Shown: one piece after another, positions 33,608-41,733 of the stretch
Position numbering within the stretch: position 1 is the first letter of the stretch
How the letters are laid out: each line of letters starts with the position of its first letter
NCBI GenBank assembly: GCA_023423795.1
Contig: JAFAEX010000026.1
Coordinates: 1-64,000, forward strand
Direction: 5' to 3'
Length of the DNA stretch: 64,000 bases
Origin: Chloroflexota bacterium
Lineage (GTDB): Bacteria; Chloroflexota; Chloroflexia; Thermomicrobiales; UBA6265
The notes under the pieces: model-generated
Seen by the model: only the letters and a program-made list of their open reading frames with translations
Told to the model about the DNA's origin: nothing
Databases searched by the model: none
Program-made: the position numbers and the translations under genes

Positions 33608-34624
33608 ATGCGCGATCCGGGAGAAGACCGGTTCCTTGGCGCCCTGCTGGGGCTGGCGATCGGCGACGCGCTCGGGATGCCGACGGCGGGGCTGTCGCCG
33701 GACGCGGTGCGCGAGCGGTACGGCGAGGTCGAGGGCTACCTGCCCCGGCCGAGGCCGGACGGGGAGCCGGTCGCGGCCGGCGAGGTCACGGAAGAATCCG
33801 AAACCGTGCTCGCCATCGTCGAGGGGCTGACCACCGGCGCCGGCCGGTTCGACCCGGACGTGGTCGGCCCGCGGCTGGTCTACCTCGCGAAAGGCGAATC
33901 CCGGCACTGGTTCCCGCAATCGACGCGGGACGCGCTCGACGCGGCGGCGGAGTCGCTCGAGTTCCGGGTTCCCCTCGACGAGGACGGCCCCGCCCCGGCC
34001 GACGTGACCGTGCGCGGCGTCGCGGTCGGCATGCTGCACGCGGTCGGCGGGTTCGACCCGGCGGCGATGCTGGCGGACGCCGATGCGGTGGTGCGCCTAA
34101 CCCACGGCGGCACGGCGGCGATTTCGGCCGCGGCGGCAGTCGCGTGGATCACCCGCCTCGCCGCCCGCGGCGAGGTCGAGCCGGCGGCGTGGGCGGAAAG
34201 CACCGCCGACTTCCTCGGCGGGGGAGCCATCGCCGACCGGTTGCGGGACCTTGCCGGCGCCGAGGAACAAGGTCCGCTGGCCGAGCGTGTGGCGCGGTGG
34301 GAAGCGGGCGGCGACGCCGCCGGGGCGATCGCGGCCGCCATCGCCGCCGCCTCCGGCGCGGAACGGTTCGAGGATGCCGTGCTGGCGACGGCGCAAGCGG
34401 GGGGACCAGCCGACACGGTCGGCGCGCTGGCCGGCGCGTTCGCCGGTGCGCGCTTCGGCTCCGGCGGCATCCCGCAGGAACTGATCGACGGCCTTGGCTG
34501 CCGGATCTACGTGACGCTGGCCGCCCCGTGGTTCCTCAAGTCGGCCCAGCGGCGGGCGGGCATCCTGATCGACCTGCGGCCCCGCCTCGGCGGCCCGCGC
34601 CCGGACCTGCCACCGCGCTACTGA
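33608..34624 (+). CDS. ADP-ribosylglycohydrolase-family protein with altered metal ligands
   Basis: A 338-residue protein. GALLGLAIGDALGMP at residues 10-24 is the classic start of ADP-ribosylglycohydrolases (DraG/ARH), which remove ADP-ribose from proteins. The usual T-D-D-T metal motif reads VTEESETVLAIVEGL, and the C-terminal G-D-T-D-T motif reads GGPADTVGALAGAFAGA, so several metal-binding Asp residues are Glu, Pro or Ala. It may use a different metal arrangement or have lost hydrolysis. ATG 33608, seven bases after GAGGA, is preferred to ATG 33596. It overlaps the converging FUSC-like gene by seven bases. Confidence 0.8.
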   Translation: MRDPGEDRFLGALLGLAIGDALGMPTAGLSPDAVRERYGEVEGYLPRPRPDGEPVAAGEVTEESETVLAIVEGLTTGAGRFDPDVVGPRLVYLAKGESRHWFPQSTRDALDAAAESLEFRVPLDEDGPAPADVTVRGVAVGMLHAVGGFDPAAMLADADAVVRLTHGGTAAISAAAAVAWITRLAARGEVEPAAWAESTADFLGGGAIADRLRDLAGAEEQGPLAERVARWEAGGDAAGAIAAAIAAASGAERFEDAVLATAQAGGPADTVGALAGAFAGARFGSGGIPQELIDGLGCRIYVTLAAPWFLKSAQRRAGILIDLRPRLGGPRPDLPPRY

Positions 34625-35799
34625 GCGACGTGGCCGGGCCGGGCGTCCGACGGAGCGGTCGCCGGCGGCACCGGCATCGCGTACCGATTGTCCACCGCGC
34701 CGGCGAGTTCCCGCCGGATGCGGTCGAGATCGGCCAGGATCGAGCCGAGCGGCACCCACGAATCGGTGGCGGCGACGAGTGCCGTGACACCGGGATCGGA
34801 CCCCAGTTTCGCCCGGTGGTCGGCGGCGACCGACGCTAGCCGGCCGAATTCCGCGACCTCGGCGGAGCCGGCCGGCGCGAGCATAGCGGCCGGAAAATCG
34901 CGCAGCAAGCCGCCGATGCCGTCGATCGCCGCGGGCAGTTCGCCACCGTAGGCGTTCGGTACCAGCCAGGCCGGACGGCCCGACTGGACGCTCCGCACGC
35001 CCTCATCCACCGTGCGGATGATGCCGCGCGCTTGCATGGCCACCCGCTCCTGCGTGCGCAGTGAATTGGAGAGGTGCGTCGCCACCGGCCGCTCGTGCCG
35101 CGCCCAGAGGTTGTACATGAGCGCGGTGTTGGTCTTGTCCACCGCGGCGAGCGCCTTCCGCATTAATTGATCGGTCGCCCGCGAATCGTTGAGGATCGCC
35201 TGCGCCACCTGCGGGGTGATCCCCGTCCGCAGCGCCTGCGCGAGGCGGTCAAGCGTGGCGGCGACCGCGTCGGCGTGCGCCGCGACGGCGTTGCGGGCGG
35301 GAACGATGAGCGACGGCGGCGCGAACACCGCGTTCACCACCAGCCCGACGGTGACGCCGATGATCGTCTCGACCACCCGGTTGGTCGCGTACTGGAGCGA
35401 CGAGGACGACCCGAGCGCCACCAGCAGCATGGCGCTGATGGCGACCTGCTGGACGCCTTTCTCCCCCAGACGCAACGCCGCGCCGATCGCGAACGAGACG
35501 AGCACGAGGATGCCGACGGTGACCGCGCTGATGCCGACGAACGAACTGATCGCGATGGCCACGATGACGCCGACGATGATCCCGAGCACCCGCTGGATCG
35601 CGGCCGTGATCGAGTCGGCGATGGTGATCTGCATCGTCAGCAGCGCGGCCAGCGACGCCAGGTAGGGCGACGTCGCGTCCGGCAACTGCGTGCCGAAGTA
35701 CCACGCGAGGCCGGCAGCCAGCGAAGTCTTCAGCACCCGTTCGCCGGTCCCGATCCGCCGCAGGACGCGGAAGACGGCGTCGGCGTAATTGCCGCTCAT
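34618..35799 (-). CDS. FUSC/aromatic acid exporter-like membrane protein
   Basis: A 393-residue protein with an N-terminal membrane domain of about six helices (residues 23-165: SLAAGLAWYFGTQLP, YLASLAALLTMQITIADSI, VLGIIVGVIVAIAISSFVG, VVETIIGVTVGLVVNAVF) and a C-terminal helical cytoplasmic domain. The AxxAxxY...A.....TMQ.T...S...A..R..G...G pattern is that of FUSC/ArAE transporters, thought to export aromatic acids or small organics. The 3' end overlaps the converging ADP-ribosylglycohydrolase gene by seven bases; the 5' end overlaps the upstream TIM-barrel gene by four (ATGA). Confidence 0.83.
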   Translation of the reverse strand: MSGNYADAVFRVLRRIGTGERVLKTSLAAGLAWYFGTQLPDATSPYLASLAALLTMQITIADSITAAIQRVLGIIVGVIVAIAISSFVGISAVTVGILVLVSFAIGAALRLGEKGVQQVAISAMLLVALGSSSSLQYATNRVVETIIGVTVGLVVNAVFAPPSLIVPARNAVAAHADAVAATLDRLAQALRTGITPQVAQAILNDSRATDQLMRKALAAVDKTNTALMYNLWARHERPVATHLSNSLRTQERVAMQARGIIRTVDEGVRSVQSGRPAWLVPNAYGGELPAAIDGIGGLLRDFPAAMLAPAGSAEVAEFGRLASVAADHRAKLGSDPGVTALVAATDSWVPLGSILADLDRIRRELAGAVDNRYAMPVPPATAPSDARPGHVAQ

Positions 35800-37022
35800 G
35801 GCGCGAGGGCGCGCAACCAGTCGAGCCGCGCCTCGCTCACGAAGCCGTAGTTGTAGAACGAGAACTTGCTTGCCCCGGCATCCCGGGCCGCCGCCACCTT
35901 CTCGACGAGGTTCGCCTCGCTGGTCGTCCCCTGCGCGAGCAGGCTCATGCCGACCACCAGCCGGTCGGGGTCCTCGACGCACTCGACGCCGAAGCGGACA
36001 TCGCCACGCACGGCGACTGGATCGGTGAAGTAGGACAGGATGATGATCTCGTCGGCCGCCTTCGCGAGGGCGCGCAGGTCCATGCCTTCCAGCCATGCAT
36101 TCTGTGCGCCGCGCTGGAAGGTAGAAGCAGTCAACGCCAGCGCCGTGGCCGTTCCCGCGAGCGCGTCCCGCTTGAACTCCTCGACGAGCGAGGTCACGGT
36201 GTCGAGCCGCACCTGGACGAAGCGGCGCAGGTCATCCCACTGGGTGAGGAGGGAGCCGATCTGGCCCTCGCCGGCCGGTTCGTCGTTCGGCATCGTCGCC
36301 TCGTCGCGGAACCGGGCGTCGAGCACGGCCGCGACCCTGGCGCGCAGGGCCTCGCCGTCGATCCCGGCGGCGCCCGCGCGCTCGATGCAGGCGGGGCAGA
36401 AGCAGAGCCCCATCAGGAACTCCTCGACCGCGCCCCACGAGATGCCGATCAGTTCGTGGTGGTGCCCGTGACGCAGGCCGTGGAACCCGATCGATTCGAC
36501 GTCCAGCGCGTCCAGGTCGTGGTTGGTCGCCAAGTCCCGCACGAGGGCCGAGGCGTAGGCGCGGGCGTCCGCGTTGGACGGGCAAAGCGCCCACTCGTAG
36601 GGATCGCCGAAGCAATTGACTTCGGCGGCCTCGGGGTGCGCCGCGCCGAGCCGGGAGTTGTGCAGCGCGACGGTCCACGCCCGCAGCGACAGCCCGTGCC
36701 GACGGCAGGCCTCGGCGGTGCGGTCGAGGACGTCCAGCAACTCGGTTCGCGGGGTGACGAACGGCCGGATCGGGCCGCGCCCATAGAGCGATTCATCGGG
36801 CCGGAAGTAGACGGCCGAGCCGCCGGACAGGAAGACCCTCTCCGTCCTGCGCCGCGGCAGCAGAAACTTCGCGTTGTGGTAGGAGGGCGTCAGGCTGAGC
36901 GCGGTCAGGCCCCACTCGTTGGCGGCACGGTTGACGACCTCGTCGATGCCGCCGTCGAGGATGTCCCACGGATAGATCCACAGCGCCCGGCGCACGTTCC
37001 CGGCCTCGCGAACCGCGTTCAT
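35796..37022 (-). CDS. Hypothetical TIM-barrel, glycoside-hydrolase-like protein
   Basis: A 408-residue protein without signal peptide. RALWIYPWDILDGGIDEVVNRA, LSLTPSYHNAKFLLPR and LSLRAWTVALHNSRLG alternate strand and helix as in a (beta/alpha)8 barrel of the putative glycosyl-hydrolase type. LDALDVESIGFHGLRHGHHHELIG would sit at a catalytic face. A GLCFCPACIERA segment has three Cys that could bind a metal. No characterised family is recognised with certainty. It is translationally coupled to the FUSC-type transporter gene downstream. Confidence 0.6.
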   Translation of the reverse strand: MNAVREAGNVRRALWIYPWDILDGGIDEVVNRAANEWGLTALSLTPSYHNAKFLLPRRRTERVFLSGGSAVYFRPDESLYGRGPIRPFVTPRTELLDVLDRTAEACRRHGLSLRAWTVALHNSRLGAAHPEAAEVNCFGDPYEWALCPSNADARAYASALVRDLATNHDLDALDVESIGFHGLRHGHHHELIGISWGAVEEFLMGLCFCPACIERAGAAGIDGEALRARVAAVLDARFRDEATMPNDEPAGEGQIGSLLTQWDDLRRFVQVRLDTVTSLVEEFKRDALAGTATALALTASTFQRGAQNAWLEGMDLRALAKAADEIIILSYFTDPVAVRGDVRFGVECVEDPDRLVVGMSLLAQGTTSEANLVEKVAAARDAGASKFSFYNYGFVSEARLDWLRALAP

Positions 37023-37057
37023 CGTCCCTCCCCTGCGTTCGATCGTCGCTGGCGGCG

Positions 37058-37088
37058 ATTATCGCAAGGGAAGGGGCGGCGGGGTCAA
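37058..37088 (-). promoter_or_regulatory. Promoter candidate for the TIM-barrel/FUSC gene pair
   Basis: On the minus strand: TTGACC (complement 37083-37088, overlapping the stop region of the upstream gene), a 19-base spacer, and an extended -10 TGCGATAAT with GATAAT at complement 37058-37063. Start expected near 37051. Confidence 0.4.
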
Positions 37089-38062
37089 TCGCGGTTCTTG
37101 CGCCCGGCGTTCTTCTTCCGCTGGTTGCGCCGCTTGCGGTCGTCGCGGGTCTTCTTGCGGCGCTTCTTGCGCTTCGCGTCGGGAACGGTAGTTGGCGTCA
37201 CCGTGACGGGCGTAACGGGATTGCTTGGCACCCCGGTCGGCAAGATCGGAGTGCCGGGTTCGAGATACGAAGGACTGCCGTTGCAGAAGGCACGAAACGC
37301 CATAAATCCACCACTATCACTATAAAACGAGCCGTCGCCGTTCATCTTTCGGACAAAAATCCGTGCTTCTTCTGCTCTAACGTTCTTATAAAATCCACCT
37401 GGGGGTGGCATCGCTGACTCGGATTTGGGGTAGTGCTCAACAACCAACGTTTCGCCGGCCGTCAACACGATCTCCGAGTTTGTGCGTTCTCCATTTGTTT
37501 TATAGACGTCGCCCTGTATCACAGATGCGATCGCCGATAGCAGCAATGGATTCCTGCCGGTGTTCCTAATTGTCGTCGCGTCTTCAAAATCCCAACTGTC
37601 TGCATTAGCCGAACTGCCCGAGCCTGAGCACTGCAACGTCGCCGTGAGGTTCCATTCGTTCTCCTGCGATGCGTTCCGCGCCCTCGGCGTCTTCGTCGCC
37701 TTCGGCGTCTTGGTCGGCTTCGGCGTCTTCGTCGGCCGAACCGTCGCCGTCGGAACGGCCTGCGCCTGAAGGACTTGACCACCCGGCCCCAGCATCACCA
37801 ACCCGGTGCCGTGGACATCCGTGCCCGGGCGGCAGGTGCCGGAGTTCGGGTTGGACGCGTACACATGGCACACCGTGCCCGCGCAGCAGTGCTGCCACAT
37901 GCCGCAGTACGACCCTTCGGCCGCGCAGGCCGGCTGGGCCGAATCGGCGTTGCGCGCCTGCGACCACACGGCCGCCCCGACGAAGGCGGCGATGATGCCG
38001 CGCCGGCCGATCGCCGAAGAGGCGAACTTCCTGGCGAACCGGTCGAAGCGACGATCGTCCAT
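37085..38062 (-). CDS. Exported protein with low-GC core domain and K/R-rich tail
   Basis: A 325-residue protein of unknown function. Leader DRRFDRFARKFASSAIGRRGIIAAFVGAAVW has an RR motif and hydrophobic core (Tat-like). A short Cys module follows (CAAEGSYCGMWQHCCAGTVC), then a Thr/Pro/Lys spacer with PTKTPKPTKTPKATKTP. Next is a globular domain of about 130 residues starting EWNLTATLQCSG, and last a tail of almost pure Lys/Arg/Asn ending GRKNRD. The globular domain DNA (about 37260-37640) is near 50% GC against about 70% around it, suggesting a transferred segment. ATG 38062 follows GGAGACC. Confidence 0.65.
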   Translation of the reverse strand: MDDRRFDRFARKFASSAIGRRGIIAAFVGAAVWSQARNADSAQPACAAEGSYCGMWQHCCAGTVCHVYASNPNSGTCRPGTDVHGTGLVMLGPGGQVLQAQAVPTATVRPTKTPKPTKTPKATKTPRARNASQENEWNLTATLQCSGSGSSANADSWDFEDATTIRNTGRNPLLLSAIASVIQGDVYKTNGERTNSEIVLTAGETLVVEHYPKSESAMPPPGGFYKNVRAEEARIFVRKMNGDGSFYSDSGGFMAFRAFCNGSPSYLEPGTPILPTGVPSNPVTPVTVTPTTVPDAKRKKRRKKTRDDRKRRNQRKKNAGRKNRD

Positions 38063-38117
38063 CCCGAGGTCTCCAGCGACGATGCCCCGGCGTCTTCGCC
38101 CGGACCGCGACGGGGAT

Positions 38118-38146
38118 AGCAAACCCGGACCCGCCGCCAACGTCAA
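38118..38146 (-). promoter_or_regulatory. Promoter candidate for the low-GC-core protein gene
   Basis: Minus strand TTGACG (complement 38141-38146), 17-base spacer, TTTGCT (complement 38118-38123). Start near 38111, about 50 bases before ATG 38062. Confidence 0.35.
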
Positions 38147-38191
38147 GCCGCCGACCGTGGCCGGTGTTGTTACCCTTGAGTGTGCCGATCC

Positions 38192-39556
38192 TCAGGAATC
38201 GGATGCGTTGCGCGACTCGGCGCGGCAGGCCCGCTTGCGTTCCTTCTTGACGTTGTCGCGTTTTCCGGCGGCGTCGCGGCACGAAGCGCGGCTCTCGGCG
38301 GCGCGCTGTCCGGCGCGAGACTCGCCGCTGGCCCGGCGATCCTGCCGCGCCGCCTTGCGATCGTCCTTGCTCGACGCCTGCCGGTCGGCCCTGCGCTCGT
38401 CCTGGCGCGCAGCCTTGCGCTCGGCGCGGCGCTCCTGCTTCTTGGCCTTCTTGCGCTCGGCCTTCCGGTCCTTCTTTTTCGCGCCGTTCTTCTTGTTCTT
38501 GCCCTTGTTCTTCTTGCCCGCCTTTTCGGTTCTCTGCTCGGAGGAGGCCTGGCCGCCGCCGTCGTTGCCGCTGCGGTTCCCGTTGTCGCGGTTGGCCGCC
38601 TGCGCGTTCTCGCTGCGATTGGACCGGTTGGATCGGGTCGCCGCACCGTTGTTGTCGTCGCCCTTGTCGTCCTCGGCGACGCTCTCCCCGTCTTCGTTGA
38701 CCGTGATGGTGCGGGTCCGCGTCCGGCTCTTGCCTTCCTTGTAAACCGTGTTACCGGCGTTCGAGCTCTCGGCCGCGTTGGTGGCGTTTGCCGCCGCCGG
38801 TGCGCTCGCGGGTTCCACCTCCGATGGCGACAGCGCGGAGGCCGGACGGATCACCGTCTGCGCGGATTCGACCGTTCCCGACAGCCACGGCGGCGGCGTG
38901 AAGCCGGAAACCACGTCCGCGCCGGAGCAATTCACGCCCACGTACGCGCGGCCGTTCGACACTCGCTGCCTGCAACTATCGAATCCCTGCGCGGCGGACG
39001 CCTCGCCCGGACCGAACCCGGCGTTGACGAACACCCCGCCGCCGTCGTCGAACGGCCAGCCGGTCTTCCAGCCCGTCTTCGTGGAGGAATTCACCGGCGT
39101 GCCGCCGGTCGGTTCGGCGGGAATCGCGACGGGCTCGCTGACCGGCGCCGCCGGCGGAGGAGCCGGAATCGGCGCCGGGGCGGCGGCGGGAACGGGCGCG
39201 CTGGTGACCGGCGGTGGTCCCTGGTCGAGCGGTTCGTCGTCGATGGCAGACGTCGTTGAGGCGGAGGACGGCGGCGGGCCCTGGTCCAGGTCCTCCTCGT
39301 CGTCCACCGGCGCGCCCTGGTCGAGGTCTTCGTCGTCGGCGGGCTCTTGCGCGGCCGGTTCGGCATCGACCGGATCGCCGTCGAGCGGCTCGTCGTCCGG
39401 ACCGCCGGTCTGGGCGGAGAAGAGCGCGGTGCGTCCGACCTGCGAGGCGGCGTGGAGATCCGGACGGTCCCGGACGGAACCGTCGTCGATCGGTTGGGCG
39501 ACCGCGCCGTGGGCGATCGCCATCGCGGCCATGACCGCCTGCAAGAGTCCCGTCAC
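38192..39556 (-). CDS. Exported acidic/basic low-complexity protein
   Basis: A 454-residue protein of unknown function. The GTG at 39556 starts a classical-looking signal peptide (TGLLQAVMAAMAIAHGAVAQ). Next is an acidic stretch with three DLDQG/PLDQGPPP-type repeats, a Pro/Ala spacer, and a compact central part with only two Cys (GFDSCRQRVSNGRAYVGVNCSG). A Ser/Asn-rich linker follows, then about 130 residues of Lys/Arg/Ala-rich sequence with ERRAERKAARQDERRADRQ-like repeats. The two central Cys probably form a disulfide. The strongly charged tail could bind DNA, wall polymers or other anions. The frame stays open to 39859, but family-like features begin at 39556. Confidence 0.55.
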   Translation of the reverse strand: MTGLLQAVMAAMAIAHGAVAQPIDDGSVRDRPDLHAASQVGRTALFSAQTGGPDDEPLDGDPVDAEPAAQEPADDEDLDQGAPVDDEEDLDQGPPPSSASTTSAIDDEPLDQGPPPVTSAPVPAAAPAPIPAPPPAAPVSEPVAIPAEPTGGTPVNSSTKTGWKTGWPFDDGGGVFVNAGFGPGEASAAQGFDSCRQRVSNGRAYVGVNCSGADVVSGFTPPPWLSGTVESAQTVIRPASALSPSEVEPASAPAAANATNAAESSNAGNTVYKEGKSRTRTRTITVNEDGESVAEDDKGDDNNGAATRSNRSNRSENAQAANRDNGNRSGNDGGGQASSEQRTEKAGKKNKGKNKKNGAKKKDRKAERKKAKKQERRAERKAARQDERRADRQASSKDDRKAARQDRRASGESRAGQRAAESRASCRDAAGKRDNVKKERKRACRAESRNASDS

Positions 39557-39873
39557 GTAGCCCTCGCCCACGCGCTCCGGCGGATTTCCGCCCGACGTGC
39601 TTCCCCCGAGTATCGCACGCCGGTGGCCACCACGATGCAGCCGGAAAGGACGCCGAACGTCCCGGAAAACCGGAGGACGCAAGGGCGTCCCCGTGTTCGT
39701 ACATCCTACAGAATCGGCGATGGGATTGATAGCGGTTCGCGATGCATGGCGGCCGGAATGCCGGTGCTTCGCCGCACACAGGGACGAACTGACGACCCGC
39801 CGCTCAACGGCGACGCCCGTCCCGTTGGCCCCGATACCGCTTCGCCACCCCGAATCCAATCGAAGGCGCGTCG
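39557..39873. other. Gap between divergent genes
   Basis: About 320 bases between the exported low-complexity protein gene (minus) and the promoter of the rhamnulokinase gene (plus). An extended -10-like TGCGATACT reads on the minus strand at 39610-39618 and could serve the exported protein. No open frame here has a ribosome-binding site or recognisable sequence. Confidence 0.4.
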
Positions 39874-39902
39874 TTGCGGGAGCCGCCGGACCCGGCTAGG
39901 CT
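39874..39902 (+). promoter_or_regulatory. Promoter candidate for the rhamnulokinase gene
   Basis: TTGCGG (39874-39879), 17-base spacer, TAGGCT (39897-39902). Start near 39909, leader about 84 bases. Confidence 0.4.
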
Positions 39903-39992
39903 CCGGCGCATCTGGTCATCGACGGCGACGAACCGGACCGAGGCTGGCGCTCACGGCCGAGCGCTTCGAGCCCGGTGCGGCCGGAGGGAAGC

Positions 39993-41489
39993 ATGGCGTT
40001 TCGTCGGTACATCGCAATCGACATCGGCGCGAACAGCGGCCGGGTGGTCGCCGGCGCGTTCGACGGCGAGCGCCTGGCGATCGAGGAGATCGACCGCTTC
40101 GACAGCACCCCGGTCGCCACGCCCACCGGACTCTACGTCGATGTACTGGGCATTCACCGCAACATCGTGTCGGGACTCGGGCGCGCCGGCGCAACGGGTG
40201 TTGCCCCGGCCAGCATCGGCATCGACACCTGGGGCGTCAGTTTCGCGCTGCTGGACCGGCTCGGCCAAACGTGCGGACTGCCGGTGCACTACCGCGACCC
40301 GCGGATTCCGGGATGGAACGCACAGGCCTACGAACGGATGCCGCAGGACGCGCTGTACGCGGCCACCGGCGTGCAGGAGTTGCCGTTCAACTCGTCGTTC
40401 CTGCTAATGGCGCTCATGCAGGAACCCATGTTCGCGGCGGCCGACCGCTTCCTGATGCTGCCCGATCTCTTCGCCTCGTGGCTTTGCGGCGTGGAGCGCG
40501 TCGAGCGCACGAACGCCAGCACCACCCAACTCTACGATGCCGACGCCGGCGACTGGGCGTGGCCGGTGATCGAACGGTTCGGTTTCCCGGAGTCGCTCTT
40601 CCGCCTTCCGTTCGTCGCGCCGGGGGAACGAGTCGGAAACCTGCTCCCGGCCGTCGCCGAGGAAACGCGGCTCGACCGGTACACGCCCGTGGTCGCGGTC
40701 GGTTCCCACGACACCGCGTCGGCGGTGGCCGCGACGCCGGGAGCCGGCGACGACTGGGCCTACCTCTCGTCCGGGACGTGGTCGCTGATCGGCGTCGAAC
40801 GAAGCGGCTCCGTGCGGACGCCCGCGGCGATGGCCGCCAACGCGACCAACGAACTCGGTGTCGGCGGCAAGACCCGCCTGCTGCGGAACGTGATGGGTCT
40901 GTGGCTGTTGCAGGAAAGCCGGCGGCAATGGGCGCGGGAGGGCGCCGCGTCCACGTTCGAGGAGTTGCTCGCCGCCGCCGAGGATGCGCCGCCGTTCGGC
41001 CCGACGGTCGATCCCGACCATCCCTCGCTGATGGCGCCCGGAAACGTGCCCGCCCGGCTGCGCGTCCTCTGCGCCGCCACCGGCCAGCCGGCTCCTGCGT
41101 CAGTCGGTGAAACCGTCCGCTGCGTGCTGGAGAGCCTCGCGCTCAAGTACCGCTGGACGCTGGCGCGTCTGGAGGTGATCTCCGGGCAGCCGATCCGCGT
41201 GCTGCACGTCGTCGGCGGCGGCGCACGCGACCGCCTCCTCTGCCAGTTGACCGCGGATGCCTGCGGCATCCCCGTGGTCGCCGGCCCGGTGGAAGCGACG
41301 GCGATGGGCAACCTGCTGGTGCAGGCGATGGCCGACGGCAAGATCGCGAGCCTCGATGAGGGCCGCGAGGTCGTGCGCCGTTCCGTCACCCTCGAACGCT
41401 TCGAGCCCGGCGGCGACCGCGACCGCTGGGCAGAAGCCGCCTCCGCCCTCGATGCACGTCTTCCTCCGACCGGACACGGCGCGGGATGA
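39993..41489 (+). CDS. rhaB: Rhamnulokinase-like FGGY sugar kinase
   Basis: A 498-residue carbohydrate kinase. IAIDIGANSGRVVAGAFDG is the phosphate-1 motif in the form typical of RhaB, GIDTWGVSFALLDRLG and HYRDPRIPGW are RhaB-like, GSHDTASAVAATP contains the catalytic Asp, YLSSGTWSLIGVE is phosphate-2, and VLHVVGGGARDRLLCQLTADA is the adenosine motif. The expected reaction is L-rhamnulose to L-rhamnulose-1-P; a related ketose is possible. ATG follows GGAGGGAAGC. No rhamnose isomerase or rhamnulose-1-P aldolase is nearby, so the assignment rests on the protein alone. Confidence 0.88.
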   Translation: MAFRRYIAIDIGANSGRVVAGAFDGERLAIEEIDRFDSTPVATPTGLYVDVLGIHRNIVSGLGRAGATGVAPASIGIDTWGVSFALLDRLGQTCGLPVHYRDPRIPGWNAQAYERMPQDALYAATGVQELPFNSSFLLMALMQEPMFAAADRFLMLPDLFASWLCGVERVERTNASTTQLYDADAGDWAWPVIERFGFPESLFRLPFVAPGERVGNLLPAVAEETRLDRYTPVVAVGSHDTASAVAATPGAGDDWAYLSSGTWSLIGVERSGSVRTPAAMAANATNELGVGGKTRLLRNVMGLWLLQESRRQWAREGAASTFEELLAAAEDAPPFGPTVDPDHPSLMAPGNVPARLRVLCAATGQPAPASVGETVRCVLESLALKYRWTLARLEVISGQPIRVLHVVGGGARDRLLCQLTADACGIPVVAGPVEATAMGNLLVQAMADGKIASLDEGREVVRRSVTLERFEPGGDRDRWAEAASALDARLPPTGHGAG

Positions 41490-41541
41490 TGCCGCCGTCG
41501 CGCCGACAGCGCCTGGAGCGCATCTCGCACCGGCGCATCCT

Positions 41542-41622
41542 GTCATCCCGAGCCTGTCGAGGGATTTCGTCGTAACCCCGTTGTGGGAGGGGAACGAGAT
41601 CCCTCGACAGGCTCGGGATGAC
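41542..41622. repeat. Dispersed inverted repeat, copy 2
   Basis: GTCATCCCGAGCCTGTCGAG at the left end and its exact inverse CTCGACAGGCTCGGGATGAC at the right end, with ATTTCG and CGAGAT inward of those. It lies in the 244-base gap between rhaB and the glucosamine-6-P deaminase gene, where the two genes converge, so it could act as a two-way transcription stop. Confidence 0.9.
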
Positions 41623-41733
41623 GGAGGAGCGGTGGATGCCGGCCAGCGCACGTTCCCGGCCCCGGAGGGACTTCGTTGGCGTCGCCCGGAGGCGAAACTC
41701 CAGGGGTCCGGGAGCAAACCGCGCAGCGCTTTC

